This document shows, in pieces, positions 11,820-24,837 of a stretch of DNA of 64,000 nt. The position numbers and the translations under genes are program-made. Numbering within the stretch: the first letter of the stretch is position 1; every line of letters begins with the position of its first letter. The notes beneath the pieces were generated by a model. The model was given only the letters and a program-made list of their open reading frames with translations, did not search any database and was not told the origin of the DNA. The DNA is taken from contig CM049309.1 of NCBI GenBank assembly GCA_026874595.1, positions 19,347,576 to 19,411,575 on the forward strand. The letters are read 5' to 3'. This DNA comes from Sipunculus nudus (taxonomy: Eukaryota > Annelida > Sipuncula > Golfingiida > Sipunculidae).

Positions 11820-12142
11820 TCTGCAAAGTTTAATTCAAGTTTCGGACTACATGACAGGGGCTTGTATCCGATATTTCCAAGCGTCAACCAGGTTCAGTAT
11901 ACCACTCCTGCGGGCCCTAGTTGTGTGTCATCCCCATGACTGGGCCATAACACATAGGATCCCCTAAAGGCGCACTCGTTAGTGAGTATAACAAGACTGA
12001 TTAGGCACAGTCTCCCCATTTAGCCTGCAGAGCGTTCACCCTGGGTAGGGGCCGACTGTGAAAAATCTCACCGCCTCGGCTGAGATTCGAACTCACGATC
12101 TCCCGGCTGAGAGTCCTGCGCTCTACCCCTGAGCCACAGAAG
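11820..12142 (-). mobile_element. tRNA-derived SINE
   Basis: On the minus strand a tRNA-like head has pol III box A TGGCTCAGGGGTAGAG (12136-12121) and box B around GTTCGAATC (12092-12084), with a T-arm stem TGAG/CTCA. A GC-rich body follows towards about 11880. The acceptor stem does not pair and the sequence continues past the tRNA length, so it is a SINE and not a functional tRNA. The 3' end is uncertain. Confidence 0.75.
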
Positions 12143-12298
12143 CTGGTTAACCTGGGAATGTTGTTATTTTGTATATATACCGTTCATTGCAATGCATTCA
12201 CGTGCGGCTCATGAAAAACCCACTTTTCATCAAGCAAATGTTAAAATATAACAATATTGAGGGAATAAGTAATATTCAAGTTTCATAAGGGCCGTAGC

Positions 12299-12418
12299 GT
12301 CCAGCACCAATCTCGCTTTGTATAAACTGGCACGCCCAGCCCGACCACGCCAATCCCAACCACGCCCAGGAACCGCGCGCCCATCCAGACCGCGCTCATT
12401 ACGACCATAATCAGTTGG
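12299..12418 (-). repeat. GC-rich inverted repeat, right arm
   Basis: Inverted copy of 11368-11485. The pair may be the ends of a foldback-type element that holds the SINE, or two independent insertions in opposite orientation. Confidence 0.8.
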
Positions 12419-12479
12419 GGCACCAAACCTACAATAAATATTCTCCAGTGGACCACTCCACTTGCACAGAAACATTTAT

Positions 12480-14855
12480 GGAAGCAACAAACAGAGGGAG
12501 AGCAACATTGCTTTTATTTTTTAGAAGGTCGGAAATTTACCTCATTTAGTAAGAATTGAATCGTGAAACAAACTGAAGGTAAAGAATTGAAAACTGAATT
12601 GATTCTAAGGGCCCCTTACAATTCACATGCCTACTGTTTATGCGCCCTATGAATTATAGACACCTGAGGCAAGTGATATTCAGAACATTACACTTAAAGG
12701 CCGCAAACCTCCCTGACATTGGTACCTCTCTATTATGAACAAAAACTGAGGAGGTTCTGATGTAAATATATAAAACAGTTTAACACATATATTTCATGGA
12801 CTTTGGACAAACCTGGGAAACTGTAAGAATTAAATTTGTGACCACTTACTGAGAGCATAAATAAGATTGGTGCAAGAGAACTATATCAAGAGGTTGTTAA
12901 GGGACCAACGGTATGAAAGTAAACAACACACTTGGACTAGTATATCATTTCTTTTATTCAATTCAAGTGCAGCACATGACAAGTCCAATGCACATGTGTG
13001 TAAATAACACTAATAAACTAAGACAGGCCTGACGGCAATGAACTGGAAGATCACAAAGTGTTGCCAATGTGTATTCCTCTTATGTGACACAGGTTTTGGC
13101 CAGTACTGAATGATTAATTTTGGTTTATTATTCAATGTGATCTAAATAAACTGAGGTTAAATCATGACTGGTTTCTAAGGGACCACTACCCTCCTAATGT
13201 TCAAATGTAATTAAAATCAATCATTTTCACATATTTACACATCAAACAATATCCTAGCTGAGAGGTTTTTCAAATGTCTTTGTCCTGAATTGATGCATGC
13301 TAAATTTAAATTTTTTTCTTACCTTGGGTAGATAATCTACAAGTTTAATTTTTTTAAATCTATAACTGTTATTGAAAATTACTACAAGAAAATTTGATAA
13401 AAAGAAAAAAGGTCTTTGACAGGGAATCAGGGAAAAGCACATAAAGTTTGGTCATAATATTTCCATATTATGTATTTGTTATGCATTATCCTGGGGTAAT
13501 TTTTTATATAAATCATTATAAATGAATTCTTGAATTATATTGCACTCAGAGAGGGCATGCTTCTGCCACGACAAAAAAAAAATCTGGTATTGTGAGACAA
13601 CAGACGTTTTGTCTATAACAGTCTAATGTTGTCTGTATTTTCAAGTCTGCTTTCAGATTACAGTTTTTACATGACCTTTACCTCCCTGTGGTCTCTTTCA
13701 CTTGACATACATATTGTAATGAAGAATATGATCTGGTGACAATATTCTAGGAGGGTCTCTACTGACTCACAGGTGTTCCACTTTGTCACCCGTCATACCA
13801 AGTTAGTGACAGGACTCCGGTTCAACAATGTTTGTAATCCCCGACTCATGACAGTGCACATGTATAAAGTATTTACTGCAATGGCGGTTTAAATTTATAA
13901 GCCTGATAACAGTATCTTTGTACTGTTCTGTTAATACTGGGTACACATGCAAAAGGAAGACCTCTACCATGACTTTCAGGTTTCATTTTAAGGACGTATT
14001 GAGCCTATTCTGATATCTGGTGTCTAATTAACTACAGATAATCCTGTGGACTTTTCATAGAGATAGGCCAAAAAACACCAACCCCACCACACAGAGACTG
14101 TTAGTTCTGTTTATATTCATGTGTTTAGTATATGTGACTACAGGAAACTAAGAAATGTATATAGTAGGACTTGATTCTTGCCGCAAGGAACAGACTTGAG
14201 CCATAATATGAGGGCCTCAGACCTGTGGGTTCCCCTGAAATTTCAAATTCTGCAAAGACTTCATCTGACACTATAAAGCACTATTCTGCTCCACCCATGA
14301 CAGACCATGCAGTTTCAAATGACAAGTGTTGTTTTGTTTTTCTAACAAAGGGCATATTTATACACAAGGCATGCTACAAATTACAATTATTATTTATTGA
14401 TGAATAATATACTAGAAACATATTACTTGTATACATGAGCATTAGATCTAAGTTATAGGTACATCATATCTAGAAGAGTTAAATGACATAGCTGAAACAT
14501 AGCTACCATGATTCTAGAACAAACAGAGCAAAAAGGGGCATTCCAATATCTGACATCCATTAATTAGAAATAATCCCTCAAAACATCCATCTGACCGCAC
14601 ACACGCTTTTTGTTTGTTTATATCTATGTTTATAACATGTGTAGGGCACCAAAATAACAAACACATTCAACAAGGACATCTGGCAGCAAGTCAGACAAAC
14701 TAGACATTTTTACATCTACCGGTAGTGACCTTTAAACTTCTGCGCATATCATTATGCAAACAACCCCCTTAGGTTACATGGTTTTCCTGTTTGTCAGCAT
14801 GGGAAGATGTACCGTGGTTACTTACAGCTTGTAGATGAACAAGATCATCATCATA
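12480..14855. other. Stretch without recognisable feature
   Basis: AT-rich sequence upstream of the ABCA1-like coding exons, probably its 5' intron. I see no exon or repeat structure that I can support. Confidence 0.5.
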
Positions 14856-14856
14856 C

Positions 14857-14970
14857 ATCCATCACAGAGGCCTTATTAGAACCATTCTTAGCTGGAATTC
14901 ATTAATAATTATATATGCATGGAGTAAGCCAGAAAGAACATAAATTCTACTAACAAGGCTGATGAATAGC
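14857..14970 (+). repeat. Dispersed repeat of about 120 bp, copy 1 of 3
   Basis: It shares an ordered set of phrases (CATCACAGAGG, TTTAxAATTCATTAA-like, ATATATGCA.GxGTAAGC, AxAACATAAATTCTA) with 15655-15785 and 34035-34150. Confidence 0.5.
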
Positions 14971-15654
14971 TAGCTTTAAGAAATGTTTGTATAATCTAGC
15001 TAACAGACAAACAACAGGGGTGAAAACTTCCTAAACAAACTCTTATATCTATAAGCAGGGTGGTGTGTAGGGATGAATTGATAAAGCAGAGTGATACTCT
15101 ATTGTGGTTATTACATTGATTCTATGTACATCAGTGTAGGCACTTCTTACACTAAACACATTAAACTCTATTCCTTAACCCCTATCTTTTGCTTTTTCCT
15201 CTCTCCAAGAACTCTCATTCCAGCTGCTTAACTTCCTCCCATTCTTGACTTATATCTTGCAATAATTTTTTACCTTAACTAACCAGGAATTGAGACCAAA
15301 ATATTAACCAATGATATTACATGACCACAAAGTCATAATCTCTTTATTTCTATTGGTGTCTCCTTCTCTGAACAACTCTCCTAATCAGTGCTAGGGTTAA
15401 TTAGATGCCAGACATCTTCAAAGCTAATCTCACAATTAACCAACTCACTGCACTTGGAAACCCCTCAGTTGTTCCAATAAGTCAGCATATGTTTGATAAT
15501 TGATACCTTCCGAGAATCTTGACTTTGACCATTGCTTCCATTAAAGCATTATTAAATATTAATTCTATTTACTAAACATGCACATTTCCTTAAGTAATCT
15601 TGTACATAAACACATTCAAAAAGCAACCTTACTGAACAACCTACAGTACAGTCC

Positions 15655-15785
15655 TCTGTCATACATTTATCACAGGAGCTTTATGGGAAATTTTCTTTAC
15701 AGAATTAACTACAGTTTATAAATAATAATATGTATGCACAGTAAGCAAAGAATCACATAAACACTACAGAAAAGCAAGTGATTAA
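15655..15785 (+). repeat. Dispersed repeat of about 120 bp, copy 2 of 3
   Basis: It shares TATGCACAGTAAGCAAAGAA, then TCACATAAACAC and TTTCTTTACAG, with the copy at 34035-34150. Confidence 0.6.
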
Positions 15786-15954
15786 AGGGACATAATCTGG
15801 AACTAAATTATGCCTATTCTTTCACACTATCAGTTCAGTATAAATATATACAGTCTCATTTCCTTGCATACGGCTGTTTAACACCATGTTATGGCTTTGC
15901 TTATTGGTAAACACAGTCTGTTTACCATAACAAGGCCCCTTGACCAGAGGTCCG

Positions 15955-16243
15955 ATTAAGAGGGGGAAAACGCAGTTTTTCAGCCAGCAGAAACATGTAT
16001 TACATTTTTTGGGCTAAGTCAGTCAGGTCATCTCCTGATTGAAATGTGTTTTTGCTCATTGATGCACACTGCCCCACACACTGTGTTTATGTTGACACCT
16101 GTCATCGTGCCTGGTCCACTGTTCTTAACATTCGTTAGCAGGAGAAAGCAAATGGTTTACGGCAAAATTTTGGCAGGTACAGATTTATTTTTAAGGGAAG
16201 AAGTTATTTTTCATGTTAGGTGATTGGGCCCCTTTAACTAGCT
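15955..16243 (+). repeat. Dispersed repeat of about 290 bp, direct copy of 21475-21778
   Basis: Colinear blocks are AACATGTATTACATTTTTTG, TTTATGTTGACACCTGT, CAGGAGAAAGC, ATTTTGGCAGGTAC and GGGCCCCTTTAA. The two copies lie 5.5 kb apart in the same orientation and are clearly diverged. No coding capacity. Confidence 0.8.
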
Positions 16244-17970
16244 TTAAAAATACAAGTGTTGTTCACTGATTTAACTGTGTCTGCTGTTAGTGTGACACCT
16301 ATAAGATTGACTCCACCTCTACACAGACTACAATGTTTCCATTTGGCATTATGATTAAGAATACTCAGAAAACAATTTTTTTAAAATTTATACTGAACTT
16401 TTTTTTTTGAAGACAGTACATGTAATATAGAAAGTATAAATATGTAGTTTTAAACTGTCACAAAAACAACTTCATTTTTCCAAATGTATGAAAATATATG
16501 CTTTTGTTGGTCTATCAGTGAAAAGTATGAAATTAATAATGGTTTGATATGAACAAATACAAATATTGTAATGCCACAAAATTTCTCAATTCATAACTCA
16601 ATATAGACACTACCATAAGTAAATTATTATAATTTTTTACATTATCATCATTATATCATTAACTTACAATAACACATTTTCTAAAATATAAAAATCAACA
16701 GAAGTAAATAAAAAAATTAAGATTAATTACTTTTGATCTTTCTATTATTTCATAATAAGTTGAGTGATTGAACAAAACTAACTCTGATAACAACAGCCAC
16801 ACAAACCCTGAATACATACATGAATTTTTATCTTTGAAAAGTCAACATCTCTATAAATTTACACATGCCACTCCAGACCGTATGATACAATTCATGTTAT
16901 TTTGCTGATTTTTTACACAATCCTGATTTAAGCCAAGGCGCAGATTCAGATGGGGGGGAGGGGTGTCAAAATCTTTACATGATACTTTTAAGTAGTGTGC
17001 CAATTAATTGATTAAATGGATGATTGGTCGTTTTCTTCCAAAATTGATTAAATCAATTGCAGTTTTTCATAATCAATTAAAAATGATTATGTATGCACAG
17101 GCAAAGAAACTAATCTTGTCAGAGATGTACAATAAAAAAGTAATGAACAGCATCAAAACAGAATATTGCGCCGGGAACAATTGTCCGAGCCCAAGTCAAC
17201 CTTGGATGCAGTTGGTTTGATGGTTTCATTATGAAACCGATGTACATGTGAGACTATTTGCTGGAGTCAATATTTTATGTAATACTACACAGCAGATTTC
17301 AAGGTAATATAGAAAGTATATAATATAATCGATTAATAATTGATCATCAGTCGTTTTTATTTTTCAATCATCGATTATGACTTCAAAACAAATTCCTTCC
17401 ACCAATACCTATGTGACATATGTATTAGCTTGTTTAAACACACCAGTGTTGACAAACGAAAAAACAAATATGTCACCTAAGGCAGTAGGCTGCATATGTG
17501 CAGAATATGAAAGGAAATTACCAGTAGTTGAAATAACCCTTTGGCCCTGGCAAATCTCTCATTCATCTGACTTGCAGGCAAATGTCCTTGTTGAATGTGT
17601 TAGGATTACTTTGGTAAAACCCAAAATGTTATAAATATGTGAATATAAACATAATGAACAGCCTTTGTGTGCAGGAATCAGCTTTTTCTAGTGTAATTTA
17701 ACAAAATATTCAGGGATTATATTTAGTTAATACACTTCAGACATCAAGGCCAATTTAAAATTCTGATAACATAATTACCTTTTCATAATTTGATGAGTGC
17801 TCAAAGTGGGGCATTAATTTAGGGTTATACAAGTTACTAAGCTGTGGGACCCTTATAATTTACATTCATTGAGTCCTGTTTTCAAGACAATTTTATAAGC
17901 TGTGTTATGTATAGCACAATCATATATAACAGAATGATAAACTAGTTGATCTACCTGCATGAATTATTAT
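16244..17970. other. Stretch without gene
   Basis: Very AT-rich sequence. Around 16990-17380 there are repeated AATTGATTAA/AATCGATTA motifs in both orientations, possibly an old MITE. No gene is seen. Confidence 0.5.
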
Positions 17971-18412
17971 CAGGGTTGGGGTCAAATATGTTTTGTATTT
18001 ATATTTGTATTTATGTTGTGCAAAATGGTAATATTTGTATTTGTATTTGATCTCAATATTTGATGTACTGGATCAAATACTGAACAAATACATATGTATA
18101 AATACATATTCATATCTGCCATAATTTAAAAAATTTAACTTCCACCTAACTTCTGAACAAACCAAAATAAAGCATCAACTCAAGCGTTTCATTTTTCCCT
18201 TAGACATTATGAATAATAATGATGCTGGAAATTAATAAATATTCTGTATTACCTACATTTGCATATTTGTAATTGTATTTGTTTTTGATGTTCTGTATTT
18301 GCATTTATCCTCAGTCACTCGTATTGGTATTTGTATTTGGAGGAGACCAGCTATTGTATTTATATTTGTATTTGTATTTGTATTTGACACCATGTATTTG
18401 ACCCAAACCCTG
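17971..18412. mobile_element. hAT-like MITE with TATTTG-rich interior
   Basis: The ends are inverted: CAGGGTTGGGGTCAAATA at the left, and its complement with one change at the right (…TATTTGACCCAAACCCTG). The interior is dominated by (TATTTG)n and (CAAATA)n. The flanking octamers ATTATTAT and ATTATCAC match at 6 of 8 positions, as expected of a decayed 8-bp duplication. The CAGGG start is typical of hAT superfamily ends. No transposase is present. Confidence 0.7.
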
Positions 18413-19550
18413 ATTATCACATAACTGAACATTGTATTTATCTATAAAGATCAACCTTGATTTAGTATATCACCAATAATCATCAGGAAAATGACAAGTT
18501 TGAAGAATAATTAAAATGAAACTTTAGTCTGTTCTGCCAACAGGAGCCCAATAAAATTTTAATTCAAAATTTAGAAATGATTCTGTGTAATTCAAATTTT
18601 ACAATACAGTTTGATTGCAAAATGGGTGGGGTGGGGAAAAAGGCAATTAATTTTTTAGGATATTTATGACACCAGACAACAAAAGAAGCAGCTATTTAAT
18701 GTAGTTCTTTGTGCATGTGACCAGTAACATGGGTGCAATTTGTCCAATCACAGCCACATTTTGTATGTACATAGATTGCACCTTGATACAGTCTTTGCAG
18801 TATCTTCATATTATATATTCCTGTATTATTAAAGGATGAGTGATTTTTTCCTTGGAAAGTGTTTCCCTTTTCTGGGTCTGTCATAATTATTTTGTATTGA
18901 ATAATACCCAGATGCCCCAAGTTGCATGTTGAAACAGATTGAAACTTGGAGACCAAATGCTGCCTGTATAATCATGACTGGTATCTCAGAAATTGTGTTT
19001 ACAAAGCCCGTCAGCTGTATTAAAACAATTCTGTTCAACATACACACTTGAATTTAATGTACTGCTTAGGATTGTGCACTTAGTATTATAAACTGTCAAA
19101 GCTGGTTTTTCCACTTTTACACGTTAATCTTGACAGGGCCTCTTACAGCCCCCATCCCCCAAACTTATTTATTTAAAAAAAAAGGCAATGTTATGCTTCT
19201 ACTTTGTTCTTACTCCTCACTAGAGCCATATCGGCCCTCTAGTCATTATGACCACATTTCTGACTGTCAGAGTGCCTTTACATCTAGGTCTGAGGAATGC
19301 ATTATAAGGCCCCATGAGGATTCAAATATTTTTGTCATTTTTAACAATGTCTCATGGCTACCCGTACACTGTCAATTGACATAAACCACACTAATTGTTG
19401 AAATTTTTAGTGTACATTCTAACAACACCAAACATGAGCGAGAAAAGTTCCATTTTAACTCAGCATACTGGTAAACCCCTCTACATGTTTGTTGAATTTC
19501 TTGACCCATGAACACAGGCCTGGCTCGCACAGGTTACTGGACGCAGCCAA
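18413..19550. other. Stretch without recognisable feature
   Basis: I see nothing beyond short chance open frames. Confidence 0.5.
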
Positions 19551-19554
19551 CCTG

Positions 19555-19785
19555 TTTGCGATACAGGTAATGACTCGTTACCATACAGAGATTTAGAGAC
19601 AGCGTTTCTATTAAGGTTGTGAGTTCACATGCATTCTCTTGTGTTAATTCATCATTCATAGCATAATGTTAAGATTATGGGCTGTTAACCACAATATGAA
19701 TGCAACATAATGGAAGACAACTGTGATGCATTCCTAATATTGCTTGTATCACTACTCAAGTAGGCTTACCAGCCCAATTATCATT
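19555..19785 (+). repeat. Dispersed repeat of about 230 bp, inverted copy at 29105-29310
   Basis: Ordered shared blocks are GTTACCATA, GAGTTxACATGCATTCT-like, TTAATTCATCATT, TAATGTTAAGATTATGGG, CCACAATAT and ATGCAACAT. The partner is in opposite orientation inside FBXO28 intron 1. Confidence 0.75.
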
Positions 19786-20248
19786 GCCTTTACAGAGCTG
19801 GGTTGTCATGACTACTTCCACACAGGCAGGGTGTCAGGCTGTGCATGCACTCCAACCTGGGCTGGTATCTGCTTTGCTGGCAATGGATAAAGTTTAAATG
19901 TAATAATAGGTTGATGGCGCTGAAACACAGAGGGAGTAATATTGGACCTATTGTTTAATAAAAGTACCCTACCCCTTACCTTCAGTGCTCATGTCATATA
20001 ATATTTCACTGAACATCAACACAGCCTAAGTCAAACTGTAGTCAGTACTTCGAGTTGTAGAAGTGACATTTGTGACAGCTGCTTCACGAATAAATAATGT
20101 GCCGACCCCAGTGAATGATATAATTGACTGGCCAAATTAGTGAACCGGCCACTGGGTCCATGCAATGGCCAAGAACTGAACACTGAAACTGTCTAGATGT
20201 GAAAACAATATGTGATATAAGTATAGTGAATGTACAAAACTAACTTAC

Positions 20249-20390
20249 TTTGGCTGTTGATGTTTTCCACTGTGCTGTCTATAATGTTATTCCTTGAAAG
20301 CGTTTAATAAAACCGCTGTATCATTCCGTCCTCCAGCTCAGCGGGCCTTGCAGTGTTGACAAGTACACTCACACTCCAAAACATGCGACT
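20249..20390 (-). other. Candidate non-coding first exon and promoter of the ABCA1-like gene
   Basis: On the minus strand a moderately GC-rich stretch ends in CAACAGCCAAA and the donor GTAAGT (20248-20243). A CCAAT motif lies just upstream (ATTGG near 20400 on plus). The first coding exon has an upstream acceptor, so a leader exon must exist, and this is the best donor and CCAAT combination I noticed. Identity is inference only. Confidence 0.25.
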
Positions 20391-21344
20391 TGAGGTCGCA
20401 TTGGCCCTATTAATATTCATTAAAGGTCATGAACCCTAGAAAACCGGGTTAATCTCAGTATCATTAATACTCTGTTATTTATTTATTTTCATATATCTGG
20501 TATAATCTTAAATTCTCAGATACAAAAGTGCTGGTGAAGTATTTTGCTTAAGATTTGATCAATGATTTAATAAGTCAGGAGTCCAATTTTATACTAATGA
20601 CAGGCGAAACCATTTACAGAAAACATGGATGTCGGATGCCAAGCCCGGACGTAGAGCTCGGAAGCCGACAAACAGAATAGAAGAATCACTGTGTAGTATT
20701 AAAATTTAATTATAACAATAAAACTTTGTGTTATATTTACAGTAAAAGTAAAATTACGACATCTCTATATTCTTTGACTTAATTATATGCATGATACTCA
20801 AGCCCTTCAGGCCTTCACAAATATATTTTCAAAACGTAGATATTTTTTTTTCATTTGACACACTTCCCCAGATGTGAACGTTTTCAAATTGAAATGAATA
20901 AAATTAACACGTTCTTTGTTTAAAGAATACTTAAACAACGGATTTATAAAAAATTACTTTCTCCAATTATTTTATGCTGTACGAAATCAATGTGCTATTC
21001 ATTGCATGGCATTATTCATATTCTTAATGAATACTGCAACGATCCTGTCATTTTCACTTTTATTATATTTCAACAAATAAGTCAAACATTAAAGCGAACA
21101 ATTTCCGTTGAGTGCTTCATGTATCATCATGGAATTATATGAACACTTATATTTTACTCATTCAGTTGTATTTTGTTATATACAAGCTGTAATAAAAAAG
21201 TAACAATGCTTTCAAAAATTATACATAAAATATGGGTAAATATATTAAGAACAATAAAGATATCTATTGATGTTCGATTTCAAAATATATATTTCGTAAG
21301 CCCGGAGTATCTCCTAGATATTTTACAAAGATTTAACAAATAAT

Positions 21345-21435
21345 TAATAATATAATATAATTAAATATAATATAATATAAAATAATATAAGATAAGATAA
21401 CATAATATTATATAATATAATATAATACAATATTA
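21345..21435 (+). repeat. (ATAAT)n-type microsatellite
   Basis: Imperfect pentanucleotide array (TAATATAATATAA…) of about 90 bp. Confidence 0.9.
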
Positions 21436-21474
21436 TATACACAATCAAAGTGTGTATGTTTTCCATAACAAATC

Positions 21475-21778
21475 CGAGTGACCGGAGATCCGATTGTGAG
21501 CAGCAACTCGCGTTGTTACAGCCAATGGGAACATGTATTACATTTTTTGGGTCAGGACCTCTCCTGTTTGACATGTGTTGTGGCTACGCGATCCACAGTT
21601 CCCTATGCGCCGTATTTATGTTGACACCTGTGATCGGTCAACTGTTTTTAACACTCGTTAACAGGAGAAAGCGAACGTTTTCAAGGCAATATTTTGGCAG
21701 GTACCGATTTATTTAAAAGGAAAAGGCTATTTTCGTGTTAATTCAACATGCTTTATAGGTGAATGGGCCCCTTTAAAA
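21475..21778 (+). repeat. Dispersed repeat of about 300 bp, direct copy of 15955-16243
   Basis: See the 15955 copy. This one is richer in CpG, suggesting that it is the less decayed copy. Confidence 0.8.
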
Positions 21779-21892
21779 GATGCATTCTAAATGGTACGAA
21801 GTGTTAAGTAGCATTCATGAAGGATCAGACCCAGAAACATCAGTCTTCGTTACTTCTATCAATATTATAAACTTACCACAGGTTGTCACAGG

Positions 21893-22412
21893 CAGGGATC
21901 ATTATATACTTTGAAATTTTTACCTTTCCAACCGAAAGGCATTAATACAGGTTTACCTTTCCACGAATAAAATTGCCTCTCCGCTAAAGATGCATCCTCC
22001 CATCATAACAACTTTCAGTCACACTTCGCTCAATGTAAACCCGATTCTGCCATCGCACATGCCATCCTTCTTAGACACTTGCATGCAAAAAGACCTGAGG
22101 TTTTCAATAGTAACAAAGTTTTATCAGAAACACGATTGTGCAGGAAAACAGAGAAGATGATGGTCTACATGCCGGAAAGTATATAAGAAATTATAGAACC
22201 TATTTAAAGAAATATAGGAAATTTAAGGGGTCGGTGGAAGACAAGCTATAAAATATTTCGTTTTTGTCATGTCTGTTTCTACTCTTCAGTTTCTAATATG
22301 GAAAGGGTCTAGCTGTTCACCTTTCCATCGGATTGTGACAAAATGAAAAATGCCTCCGTGCACGTGTTTGCCTGTCTGAGACAGGCGTAAAGGCGTTATT
22401 ACGACCCCTGCT
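21893..22412. mobile_element. Possible hAT-like MITE
   Basis: The left end GCAGGGATCATTATATAC and the complement of the right end, GCAGGGGTCGTAATAACGCC, are similar. Internal inverted blocks around ACCTTTCCA occur near both ends. No matching 8-bp duplication was found, so the call is tentative. Confidence 0.4.
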
Positions 22413-22847
22413 ATTTTTTATGGATGATACAGATATATTCAAAGATATCATTTCTAATTAGGACTGCGATACATGTAAAAAGTAATTGAAGATAAAGACA
22501 TTAGTATTGTAGTTAATTAATTGTCCTTTTCAAGTGCACGAGCAGCAAAATAAACGATCCATTTTAATCGTGAGATCAAGTAGGTTTAATGGAATTACTT
22601 GAATTATTATATAATTAACAACGCCATGAAATTAACAAAAACGTTCATCAATAAATGTGGTAATCAATACTGAAGCAAATCAATACTGTTTAACTATAAG
22701 GCTAAATAAAATATTCTAGCTGTTACACACGGACTGACAAAAAATGTTTAAATATCAATGGTAAATACACAGCAAACTCTATACTGACATAATTTGTATA
22801 AAATTTTACAAAATGCTAGCGTTAATTTTTCATTTATTATATGAATC

Positions 22848-22876
22848 TGACGTCAAGTCAATGAACGATATAAAAG
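22848..22876 (+). promoter_or_regulatory. Candidate core promoter: CRE plus TATA box
   Basis: A full CRE palindrome TGACGTCA (22848-22855) lies 13 bp before TATAAAAG (22869-22876). A GC-richer stretch with CGCCCCC and a possible donor (CCTGTGAGT near 22910) follows. The direction and the acceptor just before the FBXO28 start codon make this a possible promoter for an FBXO28 leader exon, 5.5 kb upstream. Motifs are seen; function is inferred. Confidence 0.3.
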
Positions 22877-23155
22877 ACGCAATAGACACGCCCCCTGTTT
22901 TCACCCGGAGACCTGTGAGTTAAAGCGCTATTTCTCGTTTGTTCTACGGTACTCCTGCTTCTTTCATACAACAATCGCATCCAAATGACATTGCCTTTGA
23001 GAAAAAAATAGTAATTTGAAAGAATATTTCCGGATAGTTGAAGTATTGACCATTTTAATTGAACTTATCATAACATGTCTTATGTAATGTAGTCGGTGGC
23101 AAAAGCTCTGTGAGCTTATGTTGTATTTGTTGTCCATAGAAAACCGATAAAACTT

Positions 23156-23205
23156 ATATATATATATATCTTATCTTATCTTACTTATCTTATCTTAACT
23201 TATGA
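23156..23205 (+). repeat. AT run and (CTTAT)n microsatellite
   Basis: A TATATATATATA run followed by repeated CTTAT units. Confidence 0.85.
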
Positions 23206-24835
23206 GAAAATTGCTTAAACATTGCATGCCGTCTTGTGATTGGCTGTATCTCCGTTCCCAGTGACTCCTTGGGCCAGTTTGTCTCGTCCCTCGACTATCG
23301 CTATGTGAGCATTCGAACACGCCGTTATGCGCATGTTTTTTTTTTATTATTTTTGAATGCGCAGAACATGTAATTGACTTTCGTTGCTTCTAATAATTCT
23401 TAAATTCACAGCTAGTATATCAGTTCAACAGTGGGGGTGCTTGCACGAACGTAGACCATGGGGCTTATAATGAATTGTCAAGATAAGCGGCGAACCGGAT
23501 TACAATAAAAGATCACGGCCGGGACAATATAGGGTAGGGCAATAATGTTCGAGGACAGCTTAGCCAACGATCTTTAATGTCCGAGTGCTCACTCCTTCCC
23601 TTTAAACCTTCATGGTGGGATCAATCAGGAGAACCCAATTATATTAACACATGCTGATGAAGAAACTTTCAACTGTTATGTGAAGCACTATAATCAGCCC
23701 ACACCTAGAGTGCGCCAACCCGCGGTTTCGCCAGCCTAGTATTTAAACCTATAACTGAAATTGAAAATATCAAAAGAAGGGCATAAAGATTAATAGACAA
23801 GATAATAAATATTAATATGGGGAAAGACTAAAAAAACTAAACATACTTACTTCGGAATACACGTATGTGAGGAGATATGAATGAACTGTACCAAATATTT
23901 ACAAACAAGTATGATCAGAAAGTATTAGGTTTCATCATATTGAACCAGAAAAGGACCTGTCAGTGCTTGTAAATACAATATATTTTTATAACTGGATTTA
24001 TAAAACGGTTAGCGACTCCAATTATATTGATTTAATACTCGTGTGAACATGTTTATACACATTAATACGCCATTTACACTAAAATACACATATATGTTTA
24101 ATTCCTCCGTGTTTGTATATCACGGCAGCCGAAATAAACGTCAAACTTGGCATTCGACATCCGACATCTGGGTTTTAGTTTGTACTTCTTGCAGTCACTG
24201 TATTCGGGCCAGAATTATGAAACAAGAAGAAATTGCCAAAGCCTATATTTTAAAGTTCTTTTTTCTTGTCAAAATTACAAACAATGCGGGGAACGATTTT
24301 ACATAGAAATTTATAATGTTAAGTTGTACAAAAATTTATATTTATATTTACAGGTTATTAGTATAGGACAAACCTTTAACACTGTTCCGTGTTAAACAAT
24401 TTACTCTAATTCTTATACTTGCCAGAAGATGACGCTCAGCAGTTTGTTTACGTAACCTCCCTGCAAGTGCGGGTACGTCATTACTTCAAGGTAGATTTAT
24501 GCTAATTAAAAAATAAAAAAAATGGATTAACCACAACAGTTTAAAATCAGAGCTTTGCAACAAAACTGTTCAGAAGGTTTTATAATCAGGCATTGATGAT
24601 TTTGTATTTATTTCTCACCTTTATCTTGCCATCATTAATCGACTGGAATGCCATCTGGTGGCAAAATTACAGTTTGACATATGTCAAAGTAACGTGAGGA
24701 TGTGACCACAGAGACCAAGAAACCAAAACACTGTGGAACAGATCGCCATTTTACAGAGTATCCTTACTTCTTATTTTGATATTTCTTTTGCATCCCAAGA
24801 TATTTCGAAAAACAGAGATCGTGTTATTAATATGG
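23206..24835. other. Stretch without recognisable gene
   Basis: 23220-23560 is less AT-rich and has an inverted CCAAT motif (GATTGGCT near 23238) and several CpGs. It could be promoter-proximal, but no exon can be supported. Confidence 0.4.
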
Positions 24836-24837
24836 CA

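Noticed and set aside
12070..12142. Functional tRNA gene
   Set aside because: Box A and box B are good, but the acceptor stem does not pair and SINE body sequence follows directly.
17377..17634. 85-codon plus-strand open frame
   Set aside because: No recognised family, no splice context and AT-rich surroundings; likely chance.
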